Below, one piece after another: positions 42,251-56,428 of a stretch of DNA of 64,000 bases. The translations under genes were made by a program, and so were the position numbers. The DNA lies in the NCBI GenBank assembly GCA_000499405.2, contig HG738138.1, positions 4,762,368 through 4,826,367 of the forward strand, written 5' to 3'. Origin of the DNA: Onchocerca volvulus. Its lineage: Eukaryota; Nematoda; Chromadorea; Rhabditida; Onchocercidae. The notes beneath the pieces are model-generated. The model made no database searches, was not told the origin of the DNA, and was given only the letters and a program-made list of their open reading frames with translations. The stretch's first letter is position 1. The number at the start of each line of letters is the position of its first letter.

Positions 42251-42475
42251 ATATGTTATTAATAACTCGGATTTGTTTTCAATAACTTGTTATTATTCAC
42301 TTGCTATAAAAATTCGTTTCACTCTAGATGTTATTACTAACTCGGATTTGTTTTTCAATAAACTTGTTGTTATTTACTTGTTATAAAAATTCGTTTCACT
42401 CTATATGTTATTACTAACTCGGATTTGTTTTTCAATAAACTTGTTATTACTTACTTGCTATAAAAATTCGTTTCT
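42251..42475 (+). repeat. Three tandem copies of a 75-77 bp unit
   Basis: Units start at 42251, 42326 and 42403, each TGTTATTAxTAACTCGGATTTG and ending AAAAATTCGTTTC. The second and third copies contain CAATAAACTTG, a potential AATAAA polyadenylation signal; the first has CAATAACTTG. They begin 62 nt after the proposed ZHP-like stop. Confidence 0.9.
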
Positions 42476-42599
42476 CATTGTTATAAGTTATTTCAATATA
42501 CTTTTTTGAAATTTTTAGTAAATCTCTACAATATCGGAATTAATCATTTGTTCAGTATGACAGTTTCCTAGTTGTGGGATGCACTTGACTCCTTTTTTC

Positions 42600-43083
42600 A
42601 TGCACATTTAGATATACGATGATGTTAGAGGTTTTAAAACTCTGATTGTTAAGCGTCGAAGCTGGAAGTCTTGGACATACTCTTGACCAGTTCTCTACTT
42701 GCATCGATGAGTTCAGCAATGATAGAGGCAAAATGTTTAAATCAGTTCAGGATTATTGCATCAAATAATACATTGCAGAAGTATGACGCGCTTAGCCTTG
42801 AGAATTCGATTATTAACTTGCAGACTGAGTTTTGGCGGTTACCATCAACGATGTTATTTTAAAAGCAAAGCAATTCGAAAATGCTTATGAGGACCCTCTG
42901 CGGAGCGGGAATTCAAATGTTCCTGTGTTGTTGCCTTTTTTAGCACTGCATGGGAGATGTGCTTTATCCTCGTATTCTTGGTTTCCATTAGAGTATTTAT
43001 ATATACATGAAGATGTGCAAGTTATTCGAGGTGTTATCGATACGATTTATGGAAATCATTTTCCTGGATACTACGGCGTATAA
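42600..43083 (+). pseudogene. Possible decayed coding sequence
   Basis: Protein-like stretches occur in different frames along the same strand: near 42611-42686 (YDDVRGF, VKRRSWKSW), 42671-42862 (KYDALSLENS) and 42835-43083 (VILKAKQFENAYEDPL, HEDVQVIRGVID). No GT/AG pair joins them cleanly, so frameshifts are suspected. No family is recognised, and chance open frames remain possible. Confidence 0.2.
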
Positions 43084-44335
43084 CTAATACTCATTTTTTG
43101 CTTAAAGTTTATATGACAATCAGGCGATGCGAATTTATAAAGTAGGAATCATGATTTTGCTAAAAAAAAAATTTCTCATGTCCTGTTTCTTCGCATCTAT
43201 TTATTCAAACCTTATTTACAAACAAGTTAAAGCCCTTGTCCCTCCTTTTCGGAACTATTCGTAGCTATAATTAAATTCGAAATCACAGTTTGTGTTTCAG
43301 TGCAAATTTTCCTTTCACTCCCGGCGGCATGCAACGGGAATGCAACACATTTATTTATCTGGGAACCATTGTTATCATATCATTAGGATTTGATAAGAAG
43401 TGATTTACAGGGGGTTTGATGAGGTGAGGGATAAACAGTGAGGCTGGGTATTCAGATCGGATTATTGTTCGATGACTAAGGAATAGCTGGAAATTACAGG
43501 AGCCGATGTCGATCGGATTGAAGAAATATTTTAAAAGAATGTTTAGATAGTGATACATAAATGCACCAGTAGTCAGAGTATTAGGAAGCGAAAAAAAAGG
43601 CCATCACAACTGAAATTTTCGGAATTTTGGCTAGGATTTTTTTTTTTTTTGAAATGCTAAATTGGAGTTTCTGAATTCGCATGCTACTTGCGAATAATTA
43701 AGTGACTCTTAGCGTGAATCGTGCACCGGATATTTTAAATCGAAGTTCCAAAATCCGAATAGAAAGGAACATTTAGATACAAGACAGAAGGTAAAGGGAA
43801 AATAGGAAGTGAAATCAAAAGTTAGATTATTTTTTCTCTACCGTACACTGTGTCGTCTCCGCTGACATGACTTTCCTAAATGGGATTTTTGAGTTTTGTG
43901 CTCAGATTCCAAATCGCAAAATAAGATGTAGAAATTAGTGAGACAATGTCTGTCATTTAATGGGGCATCGCATCGTATATTCGTTTTTATCTCTTGAAGT
44001 TTTCAATAATGGAGAAGATTATAAGAAAGTAAAGGAGATAAAAGATGTCAGGGATTTGAATTGAGCTTAGATTGCTGAAAAATTCAAAATGTTAAATTAT
44101 TTCCATTTATCGGGATAAATGCAATCAGGACGTTAGGAGAAAAAGGACGAAAGAAAGTCAATGCAAAGATCATCTAGGTTTCAAAGATGCGTCGCTTGTA
44201 TAACGGAAGGATGTAGGACTGAATTTATCGGAGAACGAAGTATTGTCGTTAATTTGTCGTTTCAGAGTCAGAAGTCAGTCTTGAATCAGTCATAATGGCA
44301 TAAGATGAAGTAAGCTACAAATAAGGCGAATTGAG
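43084..44335. other. Intergenic region before the FASTKD gene
   Basis: No convincing coding sequence. An acceptor-like CGTTTCAG at 44258-44265 could be the trans-splice site for the downstream gene. The leader that follows carries two two-codon upstream frames (ATG at 44295 and 44305). Confidence 0.45.
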
Positions 44336-47300
44336 ATGGTTGTATCTCGATTTCCATTGTTATTTCTCCGACGTGCTTTAAATTTGCAAATTTTGGTAAG
44401 ACAGCAGCAAGAAATTCATTTAGTGAAGAAGCGTTTCTATTCAGTTAAAGTAGTTCCTAAAGTGAGTTCAAATGCCTTGGATTTGCTGATTACAAATCTC
44501 ACTGAAAAAAACAACGTTGAAGGAGCTGAAATCAATACAGTTACGAGTATTGACGGTCTCAGTAAGGTAATGTTACAATTACTTTTGATTATTTGTTAAT
44601 TTGTGGCTTCGCGAAGCTTCTTTTTGCGGTTAAATTATTTTAATTATGTCTGCAAATAACTAATACGACTTATATTGCACTGAAGGACTCGTTTTTTTAA
44701 TGACAGCCTTGCATATTAGTATAATGATTTTAGTTATAGCACGGAATGCTTTATTTTTTGTCACTAAATTGAAGATATCTTTAATATAACGAAGTCGAAA
44801 CCTATGATAGAAGTAGTGTGAAGCTTTTCTTCTTCTCCTTAGTTATATTTTAGTATTTTTAATACTGAATTAGTAATTTATGATGCATTTTGTTCTCGCT
44901 ATTTTATCATCAGTGAAGTTTTAGATTTGTTCAAAGTTGGAAGGCCCAATCAGTGGTGAAATTTCTGTAAGAGTTTTAGCACGTTTTGCTGAGCTTGCTA
45001 ATGAGAATGCTGGTATTCAGAGAGCAGCAGTTTATCTAAAGAAGTAAGTCTATCATCCAATTAAAAAGATATCTTCGGTTGAAAATAGTTTGGAGTTAGT
45101 TTAATCTGCTTTAATTATCTATATTTCATTCAAGTATTCTCTGTGTTGAAAGATTGAATGATATTACAAATACTTTCACGCATCTAACAGTGTTTATTGG
45201 TCCGCATCCTATTAAAGTCATACCTAATGCGATACGTTTTAGTGGAGCTTCGAAATATAATTCTCAAGTTACCAATTTGAGATAGGAAGAAAATGTTTTT
45301 TACAGAGACGTTCTATTTCACATGTTTAACTAATATTTTTGAGAGAATTACTAACTGAAATGGACAAATCATTAAAAAATGAAAAGCTGAGTATGAACTC
45401 GACGCTTGAAGCTATGTGCGCATTAGTTGTCCTCGAACTTACTCAAGAATCCATCTTTGAAACATTGATCGATGTATTAAGACAACAATTCTCCACTGAT
45501 CTTTTTTCTCTTCCGGTCTCACCATTGGTCCGTTTAGCTGCTTTAGTGAGCAACAAAAAGATCCGCCTGCCGGATGATTTATTTCGTCAAATGAGGGAAT
45601 GGTTGCAGTTGAAGGCAAGGTTTGTATAGTTTTGTTATTTTTATTCATATGAACTTCTTTCTTCTTTAGATAAAATCTTAAGGCAATAATTAATGTGATT
45701 CTCTAGCATTATTTTATTTTGTAATTTCTTTCACTATGTAAAGTCATAAGTACTTTCAGTGTTAAATTTCAGTTCATTTCACAATGTTTTTATTATTCTC
45801 CTTAGAGCACTACTCAATATTTTGATACTCAAGCTGTGAAAGATTCAATACGTATGGCAGATTAATTTCTGTCGATTTGTCGACTGCTTTATTGAGAAAT
45901 TGTTTACAGAAAAAAAAATTTCAGTGAAATCACAGAACCAAAAGATATCATTTCCGTGATGGCATGTTGGAATAAAAGCAATAGTTGGTTTAACATGTTT
46001 ATTGAAAAGGCAAAAAGCTGTGTATCTTCGATGTCTTCTGATGAACTCATTGGCATGATGGCAAGTTTGGCAAAGAGTTCAAGTCGACCACCCCATGTTT
46101 TGCGTCTCATCTGCAACACATTTGAGCAAAATAAGAAGGATTTAACAGTTAGTCTTTCATTTAATATTACTTATGCTTTACTTGTCAGTTAACATTTGTA
46201 TCCGACTTTTTGGTGAGAACCATGTTAATGCTTAATTAAAAGTTTTCTTGATATTGAAATTGTTTGTTATAAAATGTGATAAAACAGTTTTCTTTATCAG
46301 GTTAACCAGCTTGTATTATTAGCACAGTCAGCTGCAAAATTACGATTCATGGATAGTAGGCTTCGACGAATTATAGCTGAAGAAACTTTTGCCAATATCA
46401 GTCATTTTACCAAATGGTCGCAAATTAATATGATTGTTAATTCGATGGCGAAATTACAAATTGGCTATCTTCCAGCATGGAATGCTGTTGCTGCATGGAT
46501 CAACAATAATCAAATGTTGGTTTTGAAGTTCTTATACAGAATTTTAAATTTGTCAGCTCAATCATTATTGGTATTATTTACTGTTATATTATTGTTGATC
46601 TTATCGTCATTGTCATTATTACTTTTATTATGATTTCCATTCTTATTATCGTTGTTGATATAAGCATTCATGTTGTTTTTATCACTTTCATCGTTACCAT
46701 TATCATCTTTACTTATTAGTATTAATTAATAACAATAATTACTATTATTGTTTATTAATAATTAATTGATAATAATTGTTAAGTGTTAATTATTACTGTT
46801 ATTAATTATTATTAATCGTAATTAACTATTATTATTATTAATTATCACTAGTTATTATTAATTGTTATTAATTATTAGTAATCATTATTATTATTGCTAT
46901 TAATTATTGATTATTACTACTTTCACATTATTATTGTTGACCACATGATTATATTCTTTTTATATTTGGTTTTGCTTCTAATTTCGATCTAGAACATTTG
47001 AAGGAAGATTATTATTTTATTAGGAATGCCGCTCCTGCCGAATTATCATACGCTGTACATTGGTGTGCAATTGCTGGCAAAGGTGATTTAATTAAAGAAA
47101 CCAGTGGATATCTATGCGAAAAATTGACTTCCAGAAGTGTTGATTTATCCAAGACGTGGCTTAGCACAGTCTATGCTTTAGCAACGTGCGATAGACTATC
47201 ACCAGAATTGGCACAAACTGTCTTACAGCCGTCATTTGTTGTGAATGTATTAGAAGGGTTCGATAAATTTTCATTTCTTATTATAAAATTTTTTTAGTCT

Positions 47301-48397
47301 TCATGACATATTTTCGGAAAACTAATACAGGTCCATATTTTTGTTTATTCTTTAGATTTTTAGATTGAGTGGTTTTCGAAAACTAATGGCAGTAACAACT
47401 ATTGCTCAAGTTCAACATTTTTTAAAAGCAATATTAGATAAATCTTATAATGGACCTTCAGTAGATATTTTGGATCTTATGCAGTTCTCGTCAGCAACTG
47501 TGGTTTGTATTGAAGCATTTCTTATCAAAATCTTTTCTACTACATTTTGGATTAGATGTAGAAATATAAAACATGTGAACGAATTTTTCAAGAAAAATCG
47601 GTGGAGAAAAAAAAAATTTATCTTTATTTTATTTGCGAGATTTTTGGAAGCATCGCTTATGTACTGATTAGTTCCAATAGCTGAGAACTGTTTTCTATTT
47701 CAGAATGATATGACTTTGAAGTTGCGTTATGGGAAGAGTGAAGAAGGAAATGTCCAGTATTTTCATTCATTATTGCATAAACTGGTTCCGGTGAATTCAC
47801 ATGCATTTCCTCCTGCTCTTAATGAAGATGGGATTTTCGTTAATGCAGTCATCAAACTTGATGTTAAAGGGAATCGTTTTGTTCCACTGAGCCATTTCGA
47901 GGAAACGAAGGTACCTCGTTTGGCTGTGATTTATCTCTCTTGGAGAGATCGCACTTTACCAGTGAGTATTTGTTATTGAACGTATATTGTAAAATTATTC
48001 TCTCTTTATACATGTTTTTTTTTTTTTTAATGAATTTAAAATATTTTTTGGTCTTACTAAGTTATACATAATAATAGTAGTAGTAGTAGGAAATGTTATT
48101 CTACTTTTCAGATTATTTCTTTATTTTTTTACTGGCAAATATTACTTTCATTACATTTCATTTATAAATTAATTTCCACGAATATCCCCATTTTTTAATT
48201 GATTACAGTGTGGTGATGATGATAAGAGCACTCTAATGGGGCCACCGTTGCTAAATATGCGTTTGCTGAAAGCCAGAGGGTTTATACCTGTGTTATTTTC
48301 TCAAGATGATTTCGATTCCAACACATCGTTGAAGCAGCAATTTACTCGTATTAAAACAAAACTTGAAGAGGCCTCAGATGAAAGAGGAAGTGGATAA
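44336..48397 (+). CDS. FAST kinase domain (FASTKD)/RAP-domain mitochondrial RNA-binding protein
   Basis: Nine exons: 44336-44566, 44925-45043, 45344-45619, 45925-46147, 46301-46515, 47024-47257, 47364-47502, 47704-47961, 48209-48397 (stop 48395-48397). All phases match, giving 627 residues. The N-terminus is Arg-rich and hydrophobic without acids (VVSRFPLLFLRRAL), a typical mitochondrial presequence. The middle is all-helical repeats, as in FASTKD proteins, which bind and process mitochondrial mRNAs. The C-terminus fits a RAP domain (RLAVIYLSW, LMGPPLLNMRLLKARGFIPV), whose fold resembles an endonuclease. Family membership is good; the particular paralogue is open. Candidate polyadenylation signal: 48969-48974. 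Confidence 0.8.
46540..46960 (+). repeat. Degenerate TTA/ATT-rich low-complexity tract in FASTKD intron 5
   Basis: A long run of ATT, TTA and ATTA units within the 46516-47023 intron. It is the most biased composition in the window and holds no coding sequence. Confidence 0.8.
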
Positions 48398-51300
48398 TGG
48401 TTGCTTATTGTTTCGAAATTATATTGTGCTTAAGCGTTTGCATTTTCTATCAATGAAAATGTAGATTGAGAAAATCATGACGCAGTTTTAATTCCGTCTG
48501 CTATTATCGCAGAATATAATTTAAGACTTTTTATTGGCACACAATTAAGACCGATTTTTTCATCGGTCGTATATAACGAGTTATCTGTAAGCTTATAAAT
48601 TATCTTAGTGTTTTTTTACTTAGTAGGTTTTTATTCAAGCCTACATGCTGCTACAAAGAAGCTGATAAAAATTTTAGTCATGAAAAAATTTCCAGTTTTC
48701 GAATTAGTTCAAAAAAATCGGTCAAACTGTTCCATTTTCAGTTGCATTTATCTAGCTTTTAGATAAGTATTTACTTATACATCGGTTCGCAAATTTGTGA
48801 TAAATAATGGTTTATTATTTTTTGTTCCTTGGAAGAAGCAGGAAATCATAAGGTTCTGGAAAACTGGATAATTCATCCGCAATTTCTTAGAGGCAAATAT
48901 CACTGTTCGATATGTTTCTCTGGTGGCTTAATTTTCGAAGAGTTATTTGCATTTTAGCAGCGTTTTAGAATAAAAAAAAAAAAAGACTCATTTATTTATG
49001 GAAATACATTGTTCGGATTTATATGCTAAAGAACGATTCAGGAAAGTTGTGCTGTAATTCTGGTGTATGCGCATGAAGTTTATGTAATAGTTGTGATGAA
49101 AAAGCGGAAACACTGGAGAACTTTTTTATAAAAATGCTCTATTACAAAGTTATTGCAAAAAATGCAGTTATCGCTGAAGACAGTACTAAGCAACAAAGAA
49201 CAGTTTTTACCGCATGAACTTTGGTTTCACCATTGAATTTCTGCTGATTTCATCGCCAGTGTACTTTATCATATTATTAATGTTATTTTTGTTCCGAGAG
49301 ATCCTTCTCAAAGAGTTCACGATTTTTAAAAAGTGGAGATATTATAAGAATAACTTGAGTCAAATAAGTCTAAAAGCAGTTCGAAGAACTCTCACGAATT
49401 TTCTTATACATTCCATTTCTTACTAAAAAAAATCAGCATCTCATTTTATTCTAGTCATGCATAATGAAGGAAATTGTTCCTTTCACATGAATTTCAACTA
49501 ATAATCATTTGACGAACTGATTTGTGTTGAGGATTAACTGGTCCTAAATATGAGGATGCAATTCTCCAGTTTTCAAAAGAAAAATTTGCAAGAATTTCCG
49601 ATAAATTATGGACCATGGTTCTCTTCAATGTAGATGTTCAACTTAGTGATGTAATGTATATGAGAAATTGCCTAAAATAAATTTCTTTGTTAAATGACGT
49701 TCTTAATTATTGGTAGAAATAGAAAGATGTTAATATTCGTGCTTGCATAAGTAAGGATGGAGAAGGGTAAAAGTTTTTGCATGAGCAAAGAAGTATGTTT
49801 TTTAAAATTGATCTTTTCGATAAAAAATTTATGAATATTGGTTTCTAACCGTGGAAGTAGTAGATTTTGAAATCCTATTTTATAGATTTATGGTTCTCAC
49901 AAGATTAAGTTTGTACATCAAACATGCTAAATTATGTTCGAATTTCTCATCCTGCTCATCAAAGTTCGGCGTTTACAATGAAATAGTTCCGGATATTTAT
50001 TTTCTTGAAGAATCGGGAGTAGAGTCTTTCAGAATTCCTATTTCCTTATCGCATTTTTAGAAAACTTACCCCAAACTCTTCACAGTCAAGATTAATTAGC
50101 AGAGTAATATTTAGATTCTCACCGATTTCTAATTCATCGAAATATTAATTGGAAAATATTAAAAATGGCTTATTTTTCAATTTTTTTTTTCAATCCATAT
50201 TTCGGTGGATTAGAAATTATGAGAATCCATATATTAGTCTGTGTTAAATGGTTGAGTGCCGGAACCATCATTGTTCAACATAACGTTTATAAAAATGATG
50301 GCAAAATTAAACACTGAATATAGAGCATGAATTCGCGAAAAGGCTTTTGATATCGACAACAGATCATTCCGTCTGATCCAGTTACTGGGTTGAGCTATCA
50401 TGGTTGGGATCATCTATCTCTATTCCTAGGACATATGGCATTCTCTTTTTAATTTACTCGAGATTTTCTGAAATACAATTAACTGTTGTGATTACGCAAT
50501 ACAATGACTTGCTTAGACTTCATTTTGTGAAAGTGTTTTTCATTTATGAAATGTAAATGCAAAATTTCGAATTCATCAGCAGCGAAATTTCAATCACTTT
50601 GTTTAATTGGAATTCACAACCTTCACTGATCCGCATTCATATTTTTTCTTCTGAATTAGACTTGCAACCGGTTCTCTTGCCTAACCTTTTTACTTGCCAT
50701 TGCTTCAATTTCTTCCATTCCATTTACTTTCCCTTTAATCATATCACATCTCTATTGTTTAACATGGCTACAATCTCCAAATATACTAAAATTCTTATTA
50801 TAGTATATGTTACGTAAATTTCTGGCAAGAAATCACCATGAATTTTCGGTAGTGATTGAAAGTACAAGATAGTGAAAGAAGAAAATGCTTCCTTTTTTTT
50901 CTCTTCTAAATTTGGAAAATAAGACAAGAAAGTTCTGTTTGAGTGATATGATGTGCATATCAAATCAAGTGAATTTATTATTTTTAGGAAGTGACCATTT
51001 TAACTATAAAACTTCGATACTTTTTTGATTTAACCACTCATTCTTCGATACTTTCAAAACCACACAATTTCAAAAGATTATACTTGATTAAATTACAAAT
51101 CAGCGATCCGACAATATCATAGTCGTTTTTTATACGATATCAGTTTGTTGATGTAACTTGGTCATGTGAAGCGTTCGTTGATCCTTATTTTGAAAGGTGA
51201 ACCGTGCCATGGCAAAAGAGAAAAGAATGGGAAGATGTGGGAGCTGTTGTTGATGGCTGTCAAGGAAAAATAATTATTGATGTCAGTCTTTACTGTAGAA

Positions 51301-54300
51301 TGAATTCAACCGAAAGTTTTAAAAATTTCGATAATGATAAAATATTTGGAAGAAATTTGCTCAGATTATTAAATACAAGACGAACAATATAATCTTTCTT
51401 ATCAATAATTCAAAGCTATTAATAGCTTAATCTTAAGAAAATATCAGCACAAAAATTAGTTTTGTTGTTCTGACGGAGCAATTCGGGATTCAAATTTCGG
51501 ATTTTTTACTTCAAAACACAAAAAATTTGCTTTTATTCATATTCATGCTAAAAGTGATGCACTAATTTCCATTCAGTGATTTAGACAAAGATTCAAATTC
51601 ACGGAAGATTTTTCTAGTATGCAATTTCTTGTTCAGCACTTATATCTGATTCTGTAGCTCCATTAATAATTATACAAAGATTCACCCTAATACCTCTAAA
51701 TTTGTTGGTACCAAAAAAATAAGTTAATCAATAAAACTAATTACATAAACTGATCGCTTTATTTTGAATTCTATTCCACTACAAATAAGATTTTACTTTA
51801 GAAAAACTTCGGAAAATAATAGAATTTTCTTGGAATTATCTCATTCCCATGTTTGAAAATCCTTGATTCCATTAATGGAAGCATTATATGCAGTGAAATG
51901 TAGTTAACTAATTCAACCAGATAAAAAAGCAAAAAGTGATGAATAAAAAATTCGATGAGCAGTAAATTTTAGGTGTAGCATAAATTAAAGCACTTGGTAT
52001 TAGAATACTAATCAATTTCTGACCTGCAAAATTATTTATCGTAGCATTTTTTGACTGAATTATGAAATTTTGGCCAGAACTTAAAGTTTAACTGTCCATC
52101 GGAGTGTTTCAGGTTTTAAATTCCAAAGAAAAATTTTAGGTTTATTCTTCGGAAATGTCGAATTTCGAAAATCTTAATAATTATACAATGTAATAAAACT
52201 ATTTCGCTATTCTCACTCATCTTTTGTGAAGTTTTCAAGAAATTTTTTCCCGTCAATTTACTTCAAAAGAAATTGAAGAGTATCAACAATTTAAGGTATG
52301 GCATGTCAACTAGTGTCAAAATATGAAAATGTTATATATTTTAAAATTCACAGCTTAAAAATGAATCTAAAAACAAGCTCGATTTCGAAGTGGCATCGAA
52401 TTGGAAGAATTAGAACAATATAAATAAATATATTAAAAAAAAGAAAGAATAAAATAATATATTTAAGGAAAAATAATAAAAATCTTAGAATAGATGATTG
52501 AAAAATATATTATTAGTATAGTGTCAGCGATACGTCACAATCGAAAGGTGTGCTAATTGTAGAAAAGCTAATGGAAAAAATTTTTGAATTCAAGATCCAT
52601 CCTAGAAATTAACTTAAGTTTGATGCAGTTAGTTGTGTTAAATAACCCAATTTGCTGCACTGAAAAAATTGAAACAGAAGGTAAACAGTTCAGAAAAATA
52701 TCACGAGCTGAAAAAAAAGTTTCGTTAACATTTAATTTAGAATATCTATATTCAAGAAAAGTTGTATGATAATATCGAATGAAAATACTTCACTCTTTCC
52801 TTGATGTTCACCTCAACTTTTATTTTAATAATTTTAACATGATCTGCTCCTAAAATTTTGCTCTCAATTAAACTCCAATCAATTCTAATCGCAAATCATC
52901 CCAAAATTTAAATGTAATATTTCCATCACTTTTGCATTCATTTTTTCATTCGTATTTTCACACATACTTTAAGCAAACCTATTCCTGTCTTTTTTTTGGT
53001 AATAGTAAGTTTCGAAACTTTCAGTTTCTTCACAATTTTTCAAGTTTACTCCTTTCGATGATTATAAATATGAAAAGAATATTCCTCATGCATAATAAGC
53101 ATAAAAATTAGAATTTTTATACTCAAAATTAAAATTTTTATACTTTTTCTACTAAAAATTAAATTTTTGTTCTTATTTAAAAGAATTTAAAGTAACATAG
53201 TAAAATATCCAGGAATGATATTTTAGGAAATGATATTTCTAGAAACTAACATAACAAAAAAATGATGAACGAATAGAATTGTTCAACAGGAATTATCCAG
53301 TGCAATAAATAAGATTATTTCTTATTTTAACAATTCGTATATTGTAGTCATTCAATGAAGAGTGACATTTGGCATTTATCATAATTGGGAATTTTGTCTA
53401 AACAATTAATACATACATTTATAATCCAATCATTTAATCTAGTGATCAAATTAATAAATTATCATTTGCATAGTTATTTATCAGCTATGTCTTTTTGTCG
53501 CATTACTATGATAAAATATATTGCTGATATATATACGAGCAGATTACTGTTTCAGTTCAAATTTGAAAGAAGGATTAAATGGATGATTAGCGAGAGATTT
53601 TGAAACAGCAATGATTTTGATCCCAATTGAAGGATAGACGAATCAGTGGGGGGTAATTCTCTTTTCCCTTCCTTTTCTACTGTAATTAAATGCACTTATT
53701 TAGAAAATCAAAAATCTCATCGATTTCCGTAATCAAAAGGGTTTGAGAGTAAGGAATTTTTCAATGTACGCCAAAATTCTAGCATTTCAGTCATATGGTG
53801 TCCTGGTTTTGTGTAAAGTTGTCATCGAAATAAAGTTTTTCATTGCTTCAAAAAACATTTTGATATTTCATTTTGATTGATCTCTTCTGACACTAGCCAT
53901 AAATTAATCGCGTTGCTAAAATTACCGAACAGATTTCTTCTTTTTTTGTTCACTGAAAATCAATACCATGAGATGTTTGATATTCTATTACACTTTGTTC
54001 AATTAAAGGGCATAGAGAAAATAACTGGTTTTACATAAATTTAGGAAGTGCTTATAGGTTTCCTTGCCTAGTTCAATACTACCTCACGGTGCTATTTATT
54101 GCATTCCCGTAATTAGGGGCGGCCCAATCTCGGTTTATGTTGTGATAAATAGGATCAGGGACATTGTGTTCGATCACATTCCTCTAACGTGGACAACTAG
54201 GAAAGATACCAGATTTGTAATCAGATCATGCTCTTCCCAACTTTTCTTTCCATTTCAATCAAGATACTCAATTTAGACAAACCGTACTCCATACGACTTC

Positions 54301-56428
54301 AACCGGTACTACTCCAACCGTACTCCTACGTGATTATGGAACTTGAATTACAGTACCATTTTCCTTTCCAATAATGATGTTTGCCGGCTAAAATGCTTCA
54401 AGTTTCTCTATTTTTTTAATCAAACAATTTTCGGGATCAAGTTGTTTCATAGAAGCTATTAATTACCAGGATTACGGCATTTTTTTGGTTTCTTAGAAAA
54501 TGAAGTGTAGCAAAAATATTGTCAAATTGATACTTTTTTTTTCAATAGAATTTGAATATTTTGCAAAGATTTACTATATTATTTCCATCAGAAAAGTCGA
54601 AATAGTTACTTATAAAGTTGCAAATAGCTCCAAAGTTGATAGAGGCAAAATTTATTTTTAAACTAAATGTTACGTACTGCTTTGCTTCTAGCTGTAACTA
54701 TCACTTCAGTCAGTTTCAAATGCAGCTTCTATTTTTGTACCTTTTAAAATAATTTTAGAATTAACAGATTTAAGTTATAATTCATTTTATTGACTTTGAA
54801 ATAGTCCCTCAGTGTAATGACAACAGGAAATAGTAACATGATAATGTATGTTTCGGAGAGCGTTACTTTTTTTCCAATTGTTAAAAAAAAGAAAAGAAAA
54901 AAAAAGCATTTCCTCTCCATTCTGCTTGGTTCCTGTCGTGTCCCTCTCGCAGTTATATCCATTTTGTTAATGAAACTGTTACTTCAATCTAAAAATTTTC
55001 CAATGAAAATTCAAGCACTCATTTTTTCGCATGCTTACCTTTCAACATTTAACTATCTCATTAAATATATAGTGGAAACTATTAAATAATGGTCTGTTAC
55101 TAAGTAATTAACAGAGACGCAGTCCAGTTTGCAGAAACAAAAGAAATTAATGAGAAATTTAAGTAGGCTAAATAGTACTTACGAGTGGAATTCACTCTCT
55201 CATTCGCTTTTATGATGCAGAAAAGAGATCAAACAAATTCTTGCGAATGAAGGCTTGATGAAATTTCAGCTTTCATTCACATTTCTCCAGAAAAAGAAAC
55301 TGTACTCAATTTGCCAATGATGTTTCATTAAATTGAGCTTATGGAGAGAAAGTTGTTGCTGGCAAATTTCAGATTTAAGGATGCAGTCATAGGAAGGTCC
55401 AAAGTTATAACTCATTTGATTAACATTATTATGATGTCGTCAAATATCAAAAAAAAAAAAAAAAAGACTGGAATCTTTTAATCCTTTCCGAAAGGGTGGA
55501 AAAATACCAAGTAAATCAAAAAAAATATTTGAAATAAGATATAGAAATTGTGGAAAATTTTATAGAAATTATAGGATAATTTATTAATATTCTGATTTCC
55601 TGAAACTATAAATGACAAAAATTTGACTTTTGCTTCTGCTGATATAGTAGTCTCGACAAAACATTGATTTTCCTATAATATGAAGGGATAAATTTGTTTT
55701 GCTTATCGTTTTCATCAAAGAATCCATTTATTTCACAAATGGTAAAAGAATTCTGCAAAATTTTTGAAATGCGATATTGTAGCAAATGAAATCCTCAGCA
55801 ATCACTTTAAGTTTAGTCTCGGACAAGTTTAATAAGTTTTGCAATTGCAACATAACTAATGAAATACTTTATATATACATTTCTTTACAAAAACAAGTTC
55901 AGAAACTAGTAAGCATGAATCATAGACGGTTTAACTGTTCAAAATTTTAGAGGTGCTTGCATATTTCTATGAATGACGCCATTCTAAAATACAGTCACCA
56001 TCTTTGTAGAAGTTTCTCGTCCAATTTCAGTAACACAAGCGAATTATATTGCGAACTTTTATTTATTGTAATATTACAATAATTGAAGTTTCAAAATAGA
56101 GTTCATTTCGATAAAAAAAAAACTTTTTTGAGTTCAGATGAATGATGAAAGTTAACGAATAACTTCTTTTAATATCACTATTTTTTAAATTAAATAGATG
56201 ATGGAGCCACATGTAAATATTTTTAAAAATTTTCATGGTGGTTCATAAAACAGATATCGTTGAAATACTGGGAATAAAGGAAATCGACTTGACTGGATTA
56301 TGGACATTTTATCTTATAGATTAATTTGAAGGTTAACTTATTTGCAGACTCGCATGCAACAATTTAACATCCATATGGCGCTAATTTTTTAAAAATTAAA
56401 AAATTTTCAATTTTTTCCAGCTAACAAA
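48398..56428. other. 8 kb gene desert
   Basis: Very AT-rich. The open frames are short and lack splice partners or protein-like composition. The only strong structure I see is the hairpin at 50100-50241. An acceptor-like TTTTTTCCAG ends at 56420, eight bases before the ATG of the transporter gene, and is a likely trans-splice site. Confidence 0.6.
50100..50241. repeat. 142-nt imperfect hairpin
   Basis: The left arm (from CAGAGTAATAT, through GATTCTCA, TTTCTAAT and CGAAATAT, 50100-50145) pairs with the right arm (50197-50241) at roughly 85 percent. Pairing continues inward (ATTGGAAAA with TTTTTCAAT; AAAAAT-GGCTT-ATTTTT at the tip). The whole segment forms one rod-like stem. Confidence 0.75.

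Noticed and set aside
54064..54276. Open frame in the 48-56 kb desert with some protein-like stretches
   Set aside because: Single short frame, no splice sites, no recognisable family.
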